Shown: positions 12,401 through 24,400 of the stretch, piece by piece | Position numbering within the stretch: the first letter of the stretch is position 1 | Layout: each line of letters starts with the position of its first letter | DNA from: Phylloscopus collybita | Lineage: Eukaryota > Chordata > Aves > Passeriformes > Phylloscopidae | DNA: 64,000 nucleotides | Reading direction: 5' to 3' | NCBI GenBank assembly: GCA_027886175.1 | Contig: JAJNNQ010000009.1 | Span: forward strand, 29,811,501-29,875,500 | Program-made: the position numbers and the translations under genes | Notes under the pieces: model-generated | What the model was told of the DNA's origin: nothing | Database searches by the model: none | What the model saw: only the letters and a program-made list of their open reading frames with translations

Positions 12401-15092
12401 CAAACAGAAGACAAGTACCTCTCTCTTACTAAACTTGCATTCTGCAAGATACAAGTTTATCCTCACATACTTTTTCCCTCCAAATTTGAATTATCTTGAA
12501 GTAAGTGTGTATTCACAATAAAAGCCATCCATTATTGATAGGCCAAAAAAACCAAGAGAAATGTAGCTCATTTTGAGAGAAAGTCTTTATAAATTTGTTT
12601 ATCATAGAACCCTAAAATCTTCCTGTAGAAGAAGAAAAATCTTTCTTTAGAAAACACAGAATGATCCCATATAACAACTGAATATTGTTAGTATCATCAA
12701 TTTTTAAAAATCATTCATTGTATTCTTATTTTCATTCAGAAAAATAATGTTAAATTATTTATGTAAGACACAAATTAAAAATTAATTGTGTAAAATAGTA
12801 CTTATGTGGGGGTGGTGATCAAAGTTTTCACGAAATGATGAATTAAAAATTGAGACTATGCATGAAGTGACTCAACCTGCAAGGCAAAGGGAGGCCAAGA
12901 TGATAGCACCACAAGCAAAATTCAAGAAAATATATTTGATGACGTTCTTCTGGAGCCCATATAAATTACTTTGGTTCTCTCTCCCTGCATTTGTATAACT
13001 CAGAAGCAGCCATGGAGAAACTGAATTGTGGTGATTTCAATGTGGTTAGAATGACCCCCAGAAAACATAATATGAACAAGTGAATTACAACATGATTCCT
13101 CTGTGGTGGTACAGGTTGGCTATTTTTCTCTGTCCTTACTTACTCAGCTTTAATTAAAGAGAGCTTTTGTTTCAGCCCTTCTTTAACACCCTGTTTAAAC
13201 TTTGCTTTAGTAATACCTTTAAGATATTTGAGAAAAAAACTGTAGGAAGTCTAAGTAGGATTAAAAACAATTGGGGTTGTATGTTATGCCAATATTCAGA
13301 CTAGAGTTTGGCAACATTACTTAGAATTTAAATACACTATTCCTGTTTAGTAAGATGAGATATGTAAGAATAGAAAAATTTCTGGTTTTACAGAAACTAT
13401 TTTCCATCCTCGTTAAAGTGAACACAAATCAATTATCTGAAGAGGTTAATGTCCCACTGTTGAGGGTTGTGTAAAACAAGCTGGTAAAATGGGACTTATT
13501 TTATATTTTCTGAGTGCTTGAAAGTCCAGAGTGACTAAATCTGCACCTTAACTACAGGCTAGATTGTAGGGTACTTTGGCTTCTTGTTAAGAAAGCAGAA
13601 TTTTTTTATGTGGGCAACCAATCTGTATGTTCCACAAAAATGGTGCAGATGTGATTTTGGAGTTGATGAAGAGTCGACAGTAGCATTCAGTAGAAATGTA
13701 GAAAGTAAGGAGACTTGCCATGGTGCACTCATGTAAAATAAAAAGTAGGGAAGACAGGGAGAGAAGTTGTACTTGGAAATGACTGGTAACCTTATTACAA
13801 TTACTTGCTAAGTAAAATTGCTCTCAATAAAACAAAATTCACGTAACAAACACACATCATTGACACTACATTGAAGAGGAAGAAGGATATAAAAGACATG
13901 AACTTGCTTTTTGTTCTGAAAGGTAATTTCTTCCATCTAGAACAAACAGAGAAAGAAAAGGAGAAGTTTACTCTGCCACTGTCAAGTTGTGGCAAGGAAT
14001 TCAAGGAATGAAATAATCATCTCAAAATGACGTTTCTTAGGGAGAAAAAAAATCCCACGTGTATCTCCCCCCACCAACTAAACCAACAACTCCAAAACAA
14101 AACAAAAACCAACCCCCCATAATCCTCACTTTTCTCAGAACTCCATTGATTTGTCATTGGTTTGTTATGTGATGAAATATGCATTGACTCAACATGTTAC
14201 AACACATTACATGTGCCTGAGTTTTTAAAACCAGTGTAAAGCAAGCCAACAAATAATCCTGAATACTCTGCACAGTCATATAGACTTGTCTACAGCTGTC
14301 AGGATTTAGGGATGGATTTGGTATTCACTCAGATGTGATCACCTCAGTCTAAATTCTACTGCTTTTTAGACACATTGTTGAAGCTAGACAATTATTTCTT
14401 ACCAAAATAAATTATGAGTGGCATCTTACCGAACACCTATGAGCCTCAGATGGACAAAAAGAAATTGTTTTACTACAATTATAATTTGTTTTACTTATTT
14501 CCCCATCTTCACCCCTGTCAATTAATGCTTTACAAAAGTCACACTTCTCTTTCCATTTCTCTGAGGAGTGCATATGGTGTTTCTGAAAGAAAAAAAAAAA
14601 AAAAGTGCAATTCCTGAATGAGAGAAGAGTCTTTAAAAGCATCTCTCTGAGCCTTTAGTCTCTGTTCTGAATATTTTGACATAAACTACACTGTGTGGAA
14701 AGAAGACACTGGGTTTCTTTGAATGCTGCCTTTGTTTCCTGCAAGAGCCATGGAAAGCTTGGCAGCAAGTTCCTGCAGTGAAGATGTAATGGTTCTCACT
14801 TCTACCAAGTTAATTACTTTGGTAGCAATGTATCATCTAAACACAGGTTCTCCTACAAGGTAATTACCACCTTATAATTAAGTATCTCTTCAAAATGGTT
14901 TAGTCTCTGGCTTGGCATCATTTGTAATTGAATCCACAACGCTGAAATAAGTAATTTTCTGTAGGCCTTAGAGTCAAAGAACTCGTACACCTGATATTGA
15001 AAATAAAGTTAAGAATACATTTCCATGAGCTCATATTTCAGCTGGTTTCCAGCCTTTCTAGATCCTGACAAGTGCTGCTACTTACAAATTTT
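9467..15092. other. AT-rich non-coding DNA, no gene seen
   Basis: No supported gene. The stretch contains a T-run at about 9886-9898, an A-run at about 14589-14604, and an A/C-rich patch near 14085-14120. Moderately GC-rich sequence at about 10740-10960 could be an old repeat, but I could not assign it. The open frames at 10216-10519 on both strands overlap each other and show no conserved motif. Confidence 0.55.
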
Positions 15093-16060
15093 CGTAGAAT
15101 CATAGAATAATTTGAGATGGAAGAGACCTTAAAGTTCATCTATTTTCAACACTGTTGCTATGGGCAGGGGCAACTTCCATTACCGTGTTGCTCAGAGCCC
15201 CAGCCAACCTACTCTTGAACACTCCCAGGGATGGAGCATCGACAGCTTCTCATGAAAACCTGTTCCAGTGCCTCACAACCTTCACAGTAAAGACCTCTTT
15301 CCTAATATCTAATCTACACCTACTCTCTTTCAGTTTGAAATCATTCCCCCTTATTCTGCATGCTGTTTTGAAAAGTCTCTCTCTGGCTTTGTTGTAGGCT
15401 CCCTTCAGGTACTGGAAGGCTGCAATTAGGTCTTACCAAAACTTTCTCTTCTCCTGGCTGAACAATCCCAATTCTCTCAGCCTGTCATTGCAGAAGATGT
15501 GCTTCATCCCTCTAATCATCTTGGCATTCTTGTCTGGACACAGCGCAATAGTTGATGTCCTTCCTGTGCTGGGGACCCCAGGACTGGATGCAGCATTCCA
15601 GGGTTGGTCTCACCAGTGCAGAGGGGCAGAATCCCCTCCCTCCCCTGCTGCCCGCACTGCTTTGGATGCAGCCCAGGACACATTTGGCTTTCTGGGTTGT
15701 GAGTGCCCATGACTGGGTCATGTCCAGCCTCACCCAGCAGCACCCCCAAGTCCTTCTCAGCAGGTGTTATCTCAATCTGTTCATCCCCAGCCTTTGTTCA
15801 TACTGGCAGCTACCCTGATCCAAGTGCAGCACCTTGCACCTGATCTTATTAAACCTCATGAAATTCTCATGGTCCCAGTTCTTAAATTTGTCCAGGTCCC
15901 TCTGGATAGCATCCCATCCTTCAGGTGTGTGAACAGCACCATGCAGCTTGGTGTCATCAGCAAACTTTCTGAGGGTGCACTCAATCCCTTCATCTATGTT
16001 GTTAATGAAAATATTAAATAGCACTGCTCCTAAGGGACACCACTTGTCTGTGTCCATGGC
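15093..16060 (-). mobile_element. CR1 LINE, 5'-truncated, with reverse-transcriptase remnant
   Basis: The left edge (AGAATCATAGAATAATTTGAGATGG) is the complement of an avian CR1 3' end, so the element runs right to left. The - strand frame at 15767-16141 carries a recognisable CR1 reverse-transcriptase segment: [17 protein letters not shown], then [30 protein letters not shown] and KVLHLDQG. The FADD box is the catalytic aspartate pair of the polymerase. Upstream pol, ORF1 and the 5' UTR are absent, as in most CR1 copies. Downstream of the matching segment the frame is broken, so no active protein can be made. The N-terminal ~30 residues of the open frame are flanking sequence. The + strand frames across the same interval are shadows. 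Confidence 0.93.
15790..16053 (-). pseudogene. CR1 reverse-transcriptase fragment (FADD box)
   Basis: This is the part of the CR1 insertion that still reads as protein. It covers the fingers/palm border, with the FADD catalytic motif followed by TKLHGAV and the DLDKFKNW helix. A full CR1 reverse transcriptase is several hundred residues; only about 85 are retained in one frame. The enzyme would copy CR1 RNA at a nicked target. This copy lacks the endonuclease and most of the polymerase and is dead. Edges are approximate. Confidence 0.85.
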
Positions 16061-18871
16061 ATTGTCTGGGTACTCACTTAATTTTCCCAGGTAATGACTG
16101 AATGAGTAAAATGTTTGCGAGTGGTGGACTGTTGAGGTCATTCTTCCTCTTCATCAATGTATTTAAGACAAGTCTTGAAGAGCAGACACCCAAGAGGCAC
16201 AGAAGTGTTTCCATCCTAGTTGAAGAGTCTCCTCAATCTCAGGAGCTGCTACAAGCTATCTGCACCTCCTGGGTCTAATCAAGGGAAAAGAGGAATCCAG
16301 ACACATCAAACACCAAAGTTTCTTAGATTTTCAAAGCCCTAAATTCCTGCATAATAGGTAAGAAAATAAACACAAAGGAACAAACAAAAAACCCACCCAT
16401 ATTTTTGTGGCATTAGGTGTCACAGGGACTGATTTTCTTCCTGCACACTGAGAGCTCCATTTTCAGCATGGAATCAGAGTTGTAAATTTTGACTGAAGTG
16501 TGGGGACCCATAATAGACCCAAAACAATTGAGAGGAGAGTCTTAACAAACATCTCTCCCCTCAGCATTTGCCAAGGAAAGGTTAACATTTCTTTTATGGC
16601 ACACAACATGATTTTGCCAATCCCTGCCTCAGATTCTGTGCTCTGCCTTGTCATTCTCCTTATGACTACAGACTACACTAAGCAGCAGAGCATCTCTAAA
16701 TGAGCTACTGCAGCACCAAATACTGCAGCATTCAGCTTGTATCTAACTTGCTTAGGAAGAACCTGTTAGTAGAAGTCATAGCTTTCAATTGCTCCAAAAG
16801 GTTGTTTTTCCTTGCTGGAGTATTGTAGCAATAGAAAGATCTTGCTTGGTTTTCAGCCAATATAGAATTACAAAAAATCAGACCAAACATGCAAAACTGC
16901 TACAAATTCACTGTTTTCATGTATGTACAGCACATGGAGCTGGCCTCTGACAGTCTGGCAAATCTGGCCTTGTCCAACAGTCAGTACATCTCTAAAGACT
17001 GACACATGGTGCTGAGTTTGGCTCCTGGAAAGGCTTTTTTTCTCAAGGATGAGGTGGTAAAGAAAAGAGTAAGAAGAAAGGAGGCAGGTTCATCTATACG
17101 TGGAGACTCTGAAATTTATGAAGACATTGGAACAAATTGTAGTTTCTAACTGAAAAGGTGTGTAGAAATAATGCCCTGATAAGAGTAAAAAATTGATCAC
17201 TAGACTCACCACTTGAGAATAATCTGGGGTGTGAGATCTTGTCACATGCTTTTGTTTTATTTCTACAAACAAAAAGCACACATCTGGGATTCTACAGCTC
17301 TTGAAACTGAAACTGTGTTCAAAGTGCCATGACCACCACATGCCAGGGAGTATCACAGTGATAGATGTCTAACTTAGCAACAGGAATACTGAGAACAGGG
17401 GAATTTAGTATGAATACCATCTTTATCTTCTCTTCATATCTGTTGTCCAGGATATAGACATTGTAGTTAATTAATTTTTACTTTTAATCAGATGTCCTAC
17501 TTTGGTACGTACTTTGGAAAAACTCCCCATTGAAATGAATGGTAAAATACAACTATTTCCCTACCTGCCTATTCTACTCTATTCTAACTAGGCAGAAAAC
17601 ATCTTTCACAGTGCCTGAATAATGCCTAATACAAATCATATCTAGTAGCCACGATAAGAAAAAAGAGATCTTATTCATTGAAACATCAATATTTTCAACT
17701 ATACTGAAGGCTGAAATAGGATTTCAGGCAGAGAACAGCATTTCCCACAGTTGGATGCTTTGAAAATTTCTCTCTGAGTAGTTCTCCCAGCTGCTAGTAG
17801 TAAAGATCGAGAGTATCCCAGGTTATATGTAAGCACACGTTCACCTATATTATCCTTCATTCAATCCTTCTAAATAGAAAAGATTGCTTATCAGTGTGCA
17901 TGAGTTTTCTTATGCAAAAGCCATTAGGCAATAGCTTCAGCAGTTATTAATCACTTGAACTGCGGTGTTTCACTGCTGATTTAAATTAGCTGTGAATATG
18001 CTGCATCCTGTTTCTTACTCTATCTATGCATAAATCCCAGTGCACACATAGTATCTATTCCACTGAGTCTATCAAAGTCAGAGACTTCAAATGATGCAGA
18101 AAAAATCTTCAGAGAAGGTAACAGTCTGCTGAACTTCTGCAAAGGAGTTTCAGACAGTAGAAGTGTGCATTCGGAGACAGAAAAAAAGTGGATGCTAAGA
18201 ATACCAAATTTAACTTTGATCTGCTTCATATCAAAGAGCACCATATTTTAATTAGATCTCAGGCTCAAAAAATATTATTGAGCTGCCAGACAGAATTAGA
18301 AACATTTAGTGTTATCTTTGAGGAACTTGGGGATTTCCACACTAGAAGGAGAGCATTAATTACAGTAAGTAGTGCACCATAGCTAATTATATTTTTGAAA
18401 AACTTGCAATGTGCTTAGTGTTCATGGCTTTCACTAGACTGAGAACACAAAACCAAATTTTATTTACTGACAAATCAAATCATGGCATGACCATTAGCTT
18501 TGTAGGTTTTCTTATGCTGCAAAATACAACTGCAGAGTAAACATATATTTATATAAGTAGGTTTTGCAATCCTTGAGTTTAGGAAGGAGAGGAAAAGTTT
18601 GCATAGAGATGTTACATCTTTTATGAGGTTAGCTGAAACAGCTAATAAAAAATAAGACATACTATGAGACCCAACTACCTTCATCACTGTACTGAAACAT
18701 TGAGTGTCACATACTGCTATCAGTCATAAACTTCAGTCTACATAAACTTCATAAATCTATTGGATAAGTTTGGAAGGAATAGCCTTAGAGGGTAAACAAA
18801 TTCGTGGAGTCAGCATATTAGGCACAGGGTAGTGAGAAGCCATTTGGGGAAACCTCTAGCCAGCCTCCATG
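16061..18871. other. Non-coding DNA, no gene seen
   Basis: No supported gene, RNA or repeat of note. Open frames are below 90 codons and lack recognisable motifs or paired splice sites. Confidence 0.55.
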
Positions 18872-18953
18872 CCATACCATACCATACCATACCATACCAT
18901 ACCATACCATACCATACCATACCATACCATACCATACCATACCATACCATACC
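18872..18953. repeat. (CCATA)n pentanucleotide array
   Basis: About 16 perfect copies of CCATA in 82 bp, flanked by unrelated sequence. The lack of interruptions suggests recent expansion and likely length polymorphism. Confidence 0.97.
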
Positions 18954-19993
18954 TCATGTTCAAATTGTCTTAAAAATAATCTAGATGTTTGACAAGAACA
19001 TTCCGTTGGAAAGCTACTTCAAGTCTTCCTTTATGTAAATATTCAGTTGTTCTATTATAATTAAAAATAGCCAGCACATACCAATATGCTTCCACACTGT
19101 TATGATTGGGGTTTTTCTGGTTAAATACCTCTCCCTTCTCCTTTGCACTCACACAGTGAGTACTTAAGGAATCTCTTCCAGCTTTTTTTTTGTTGAACTA
19201 AGAAAGTCAAGCTCTTCTAGTTCTCATTTGTATGAAATACTCCCTCTGTAACCTGATTACCTTAAAATGCCTTCAGATGAGAACCTGTTCTGAGTTTGTC
19301 TTTCTTCTTTTGTCTACAGTATTAACCAGAGAATTTCATAACCTATTCTCCATCCTGCTACAATAATATTAATACCGTGTTACTGCAAACAGATCAGATC
19401 CCAATCCCCAAAATTCATTTAGTAATTTAGTTCAGAACAATAACATTTCTGCCTGACCCACTGTTGCTTCAATTTTGCCCATTCCCTCATCTTTCTAACT
19501 TTATTTCTTCTTGAATGAACCTGTGCCATACTTATCAACAGTTTCCCTGGGTAATGTATAAAAAATTCTTTTTCTTTTTAGGAAAATCAGTTAGTTCTTT
19601 TTGATACAAGTTAGACTTAATAACCCCATTTTTTTCATTGAATCCCATCTTATTTTGTTGGTTTGTGTTTAGCTCCAATTTTTCATCAGACTATAGTCTA
19701 AACTGTTAAAAAAGCCAGAAAACAAAGCAATGAGTTTTTAGTTGTTTGTGTGGGATTTTTTTGTTTGTTTTGTTTCGTTTGTTTGGGGTTTTTTTGCCTT
19801 AAATATTAGCTGCATTCTAAGGGTTCCCAAAACCCTAAATTGCCTTTCTCCTAAGCTGAAGTTGCCTGTCTCCTTTGTTTTTCTTTTCAGTGCTACTGAC
19901 ACAAATATATTCTAGGTGCGCTTAAAAATTCTAAGTTAATAATAAATTTATAACCAGTTTTAGCTACTTAACATCCCTTAAAAGTTACAGGGT
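18954..19993. other. AT-rich non-coding spacer
   Basis: No gene seen. A T/G-rich tract at about 19745-19795 (TTTG and TTTTTT runs) is simple sequence. Confidence 0.55.
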
Positions 19994-20548
19994 TGTCAGT
20001 CCTATCCTGGTTAGTTTCTTCACAGTAGTTGTTACACTGCTATGTCTTGGAATTGAAATCAGAATGGTGCTATGAATTCAGAAGGAGAATATTGTTGATA
20101 ACACTGATGTTTGGGTTTTTGCTAAGTCATGTTTATCCTAAGTCTCATGCTCTGCCAGTGAGGAGGTATTCAAAGGAAACTTGGAGTGAGCATAGCTGGG
20201 ACAGGTGACCTGAACTGACCAAAAGGATACTCCACACCATAGAACAGCCTGCCCAGTATATAAACTGCGGGGAGTTACCCAGAAGGGGAGTTGATCTAGG
20301 TTCAGAAAGAGGATCTAGCATCAGTCAGTGGGTGATGAGCAACTGCACGTTGTATCACTTAGTCTTTCCTTTTTGTTTACATTAATATTATAATTTACCA
20401 CTATTGCCGTATTTTGCTTTAGTTTCATTTATTATGTATCTCAACATACAAATTTTACTTTGATTCTCCTCCCCATTCCACTAGGGTAGACATAGAGAAA
20501 GGGAATGGAGTGAAGTGCTTAATTTCCAGCTGGGCTCAAACCATAGCA
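19994..20548 (+). mobile_element. Avian ERV LTR, near full length
   Basis: The order of blocks fits a common avian ERV LTR as I know it. It begins TCCTGGTTAGTTTCTTCACAG, then a block near GTTGATAACACTGATGTT and CTCATGCTCTGCCAGTGAGGAGG. GGACAGGTGACCTGAACTGACC is followed by GGATACTCCACACCATAG and a TATA box (TATATAAA, 20257-20264). The right end reads CCAGCTGGGCTCAAACCATAGCA. That matches the usual 'gctggggttaaaccac' end. A '...TCTCAACATACAAATTTTAC' segment near 20440 corresponds to the usual sequence after the polyadenylation site. No clear target-site duplication is visible, and the exact TG start is uncertain. No internal genes are attached. Confidence 0.8.
20257..20264 (+). promoter_or_regulatory. 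LTR TATA box
   Basis: TATATAAA sits in the expected core-promoter position of the LTR at 19994-20548. Whether it still drives transcription cannot be judged from sequence. Confidence 0.55.
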
Positions 20549-21560
20549 GCCCAATATACAGGTCTGCTTCAGAACTCACTCTGGAAACTCAGAAGAACTT
20601 AGTCCCTGCAAACAGTATGTATATAGCAGCACTCAGTGTGCCAAATATGAAAAGATTACTCAGAACACGAAGAGTTATACAGCAACAGCTAAACCTGTCT
20701 GGATTAGTCAGGAAGTCAGGTGATTTCCTAATCACAAGTGAATTCTGGTCAATAACAGCCTTGGGAACCATATTATTTCATGTTTGTAAGCTATGGGGGT
20801 TTTTTTTGGATAATGTTTTTCTTATGTAAGATAGGCTAAGTAACTGATAATGCCATATTTCTTCAAATTCTTAAGCTAGAAAAAATTTATTCAAAAACTA
20901 TTTATAAAACTGCATGGAATACCTCTCAAGCCACTCATAATAGCTTAATAATGTTGTTATCACAGAGTAGCAATTACATGAAGCAGTTCCAAAATTAATT
21001 CCTTCAAAGTAGATACTTGCCTCCTTCATTTGTCCCTCAAATTTGATCCCAGTGAAACAGTGTCTGAAAGTAGTAGCTGGACAACCACAGCAATTTTATG
21101 AAGCACATATTTAAAATATCAATTCTGATTAGATAAACTATTGCCATTACCCATAGTTCAGACATCTATTAGGCTGTCAGTGCTTGCAGTCATTTATAGA
21201 TCACACATAAAAGTCACAATAGACAGTGACTGCTGACTGACAGATAAAACTATTTATATCTACACATTACACCGTGAATTAATACATAGCATTTTAGATG
21301 ATTCAGCAAATCATTAGCTGCAACATTTATTTTTAGCATGCTTTCTTTTTCTGCATGCTTTCATTTTCTCCTTGGATCTAATTTGGACATACTTCATTTG
21401 AAAGAAATTATATGTTTCTTCATTACCAGAATAATTAAGGACCACAAATATGTTTCTGTTTATGGCAGAGATGATGTTTTGATTAGGTATCCCAAAATAG
21501 AGTGAAAGCATCTGTCTGGGAGTCTCAGTACTGCTGAAGTAAAAACACATTCTTAATGGA
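20549..21560. other. AT-rich non-coding spacer
   Basis: The 104-residue + strand frame beginning inside the LTR end shows no family motif and overlaps a - strand frame of similar size. I see no gene. Confidence 0.5.
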
Positions 21561-21564
21561 TAGT

Positions 21565-21862
21565 TGTTGCCATGCTCGTGCCTGCATGTTTTGGTTTTGG
21601 GAATTCCATTCCCAGGCACGGTCTTGATGCACAAGGTCATGTTCTGTAAATCACCGAAGTTCCCACATCTGTTCCCAGAGGAGGGGCTTCGGTGATGGTC
21701 TCTAGAAAACGACCAGTGGTTCCCAAGGGTCCCACCTCTGGGGTGGGCAATTTGTAAAATGTACAAAAAGAGTCAGGAAAATAAAGGAGGGGTCTCTTGC
21801 TTGCAAGAGCTCCACGCAGCCTCTTGATGCACTCCCTGCCTCGTTCCTGTGTGTCCCCCACA
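21565..21862 (+). mobile_element. Probable short ERV LTR (class II-like)
   Basis: This is a GC-richer ~300-bp island in AT-rich DNA. It has LTR-like order on the + strand: a TG start, 'cccacctctggggtgggc', a weak TATA-like GTACAAAAAG, AATAAAGG as a polyadenylation signal at about 21780, and a right end TGTGTCCCCCACA. The 150-residue - strand open frame spanning it has no recognisable domain and is probably incidental. No target-site duplication could be fixed, and the start is uncertain. An alternative is another mid-repetitive element. Confidence 0.45.
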
Positions 21863-22520
21863 GCGATAGATAGTTAAATAGAAGATACTTAAACTGCAAA
21901 TCTGAATAATTTTAAAATATACTGGAGCATTAAAGAATTGCCTGACTACCTGTTTCTCATATCAAATTGGGAGATTGTAAAGAGTCTTAAAGGAGCATTA
22001 CTGGACAATACTCTTTCCAGTAGAAGCACAATATCATGGTCCATCCTATGCAAGGACCAATTCTCTCATTGTATTTTGCACAAATGTAGACAACAAGAAA
22101 GGTGCACGAGTCTCAAATCAAGACTTGAGTGATAAAATTTTAAAACCTTATTCTTCCTTAATAACTTTTTTGTGGTAGGATGCTCTTTAAGGCTGGTAAT
22201 ATTAGCCATAATGAAAAAATCTGTCAGCAAACTGAGCTATTGTAACATTAAACTTTGGCAAACCAAGTCTGACAGTTGATATTTCAAGCAGACCTGTTCA
22301 TATGTTTAAAGCCCAATTCATTCTACAGTTTTTCACAATCTATGTAGCATACACAAGATTCAACTATTTATATCCTCATGGAACACACACTTTCTGCAAG
22401 CTCACAGATACAACTAGTCACTATATATTGTAGAAGATATAGTTTTCTGAAGATTCAGTCTTTTTTACAAAGTCTGTGTTCAGAAATGCTCTAAATATTC
22501 TAAAATTACTGAAGTTATTA

Positions 22521-22564
<44 letters not shown>

Positions 22565-23353
22565 GACAGTTGGACCCCCAAAATTAGTTAAAATGCTGAC
22601 TTTTAGCTTTGGCCTCTTAAAACTTCTTTTATGATTAGAACATATTGTGCTATGAGTACTGAAAAAAGATACAAATATTACAATAATACATTATTTTTCT
22701 CCCCATTTATGAAAATTCATAAGAAATAGTATCAGATCATATCACATCAATTGCTAAACATTGAAACATAACAGGTCAGCTAAAGAAATCTGTTTCATCC
22801 TTCATAATTTCTTCCCTCCCTGTAACTTCTCCCCTGATTCCAGCAATCAGTGTGGAAAAATCTCTTTTTATCAAAATACTCTGATAAAGCTTGACAAACA
22901 GATCATTCATCAGGACTAAGAAGCTGCAATTAGCTTGAGTGGAATGGCTCACATATTTTACATACAAAATTACTCAACAAATGCAGGTATAAAAAAAAAT
23001 ACCAGCATAAAAAATACCAGTATAAAAACTATAAAAGAATTATATATGATAGTGGAGTTTTTATACATATGAGTCTTATAATGATATTACAAAGAATTCT
23101 TCAATATTTTACAGTTAAATGAGACTATCTCAAGTTTTATGAAGTTTTATGCTATCATCTTGAAAGAAAACTCTATCTTTGATCAAGTAATACTGGCCTA
23201 ATCTACACCAGAAAGAAAACAAACCGCTATCAGAATCAGAGTTTTTTGTTGGGTGAAGAAAAGGTTGAAAACCGCAAATTGCAGAATTAATACATAAAGT
23301 ATCTTCTAGTTTAAATAGTAAAATCTCCACAGATATGTGGCCCTCTTGTATAG
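21863..23353. other. AT-rich non-coding DNA
   Basis: No gene seen apart from the long poly-T noted separately. Confidence 0.55.
22523..22563. repeat. Poly-T tract of 41 bases
   Basis: Uninterrupted T41. It could be the complement of a retroposon tail, but no retrocopy is evident to its right. The exact length is error-prone in sequencing. Confidence 0.9.
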
Positions 23354-23412
23354 AATTTTTAAGGTAGGAAAAGACCTCTGAGATCTTCAAATGCAACCAA
23401 CAACCTAGCACC
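23354..23412 (-). mobile_element. CR1 3' end fragment
   Basis: TTTTTAAGGTAGGAAAAGACC, followed by 'gagatcttcaaatgcaaccaacaaccta', is the complement of a typical CR1 3' end. The body is lost after about 60 bp. Confidence 0.75.
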
Positions 23413-23523
23413 AGGTAGCAGGACTCTCACCCGCCTTTGGAATATGGTCAAACAACTCAAATAATGCAGTATTTTGGAAGCTATCAGTGGTGGGCTGAGA
23501 GGAAATGTCATTGTTGCTTTGCT

Positions 23524-24032
23524 GTTATGTTAAAACCAGTTTGGCTCATCAGCCTCAAATTAACATCCTGATAGTAAGGCAAAGATTTGGCAGATAAGCT
23601 GCTAAACTGACATGAGGATCCATGACTGGCAGTCTTATCTTTTCACACTATAAAAGTCCAGTCCACTTTCATATGGTAGAGGCCTCTAACATATTCCTTC
23701 TTGGACTGTGTGTGTGAAGTTTCCTCCCTTGATGCGGGAACACACCTCAAGAATACTCCTTGACACTGAGTGAAAGAGATCTGTCGACAAGGATTGGTAT
23801 GCATGAGTTAATCAATCTGTTCTTAATAATAGTTTCTGTTAGCTTCAATATGATTGCTTTGATATAATTTCTTCAATATAGTGCTCTATAATATTTGATT
23901 CTAGTAGTTTTAACTTTTATACCATGTAGTAAATCATTCTGTTTAAGACCTTTTGTCTAATCATTTGTCATAACAAATAATTCATTTTATATAAATATAT
24001 GTGATTTGCCTTCTTTAATCTTGCAGAACAAA
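23524..24032 (+). mobile_element. Candidate ERV-type LTR
   Basis: The segment starts TGTTATGTT and has a TATA-like CTATAAAAG near 23649. A C/T/G-rich block follows (CTTCTTGGACTGTGTGTGTG, 'tcctcccttgatgcgggaacacacc', 'cctgtcgac'-like), then an AT-rich stretch with a degraded AATAAA-like signal at about 23930. The arrangement and block style look like an avian LTR, but I cannot name a family and the edges are guesses. It is wedged between two CR1 fragments. Confidence 0.4.
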
Positions 24033-24199
24033 GTTACTTAAACTGTTGACACTCTGAAACTAAGATTAGTTCCAGCTGCCCCTGGGCTCCTCTCTGACAA
24101 GGAGTTTAGAACACAGGGGTCCTTTCTGCACCTCATGGCTCTTCAGCAGGGCTTCTCTAATAAACTTTGTCCAAAAGTCCCACCACCAGCAGCAACACA

Positions 24200-24400
24200 C
24201 CACCACTATGTTTACCACTGATTGTGTCCTCAAGTGCCATATCTACACTTTTTTTGAGCAGTTCCAGGGATAGTGACCCCACTGTTTCCCTCAGCAGTCT
24301 GTTACAATGCCTGATAACCCTTTCTGTGGATAAATTTTTCCTAATATCTAAACCTCCCCTGGTACAACTTGAGGCCATTTGCTCTCATCCTGTCCATAAG
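24200..24400 (-). mobile_element. CR1 3' region fragment, diverged
   Basis: On the + strand it reads like the complement of CR1 3' UTR: 'gtcctcaagtgccatatctacac', then 'gttccagggatagtgacccc', 'ctcagcagtctgttacaatg', and 'taatatctaaacctcccctgg' followed by 'cttgaggccattt'. The last ~60 bp of the CR1 end is missing on the left. Frames of 73 and 113 residues over it are shadows. Confidence 0.85.

Noticed and set aside
21314..21766. 150-residue - strand open frame as a gene
   Set aside because: It overlaps a GC-rich, LTR-like island, has no recognisable motif, and overlaps other frames on the same strand.
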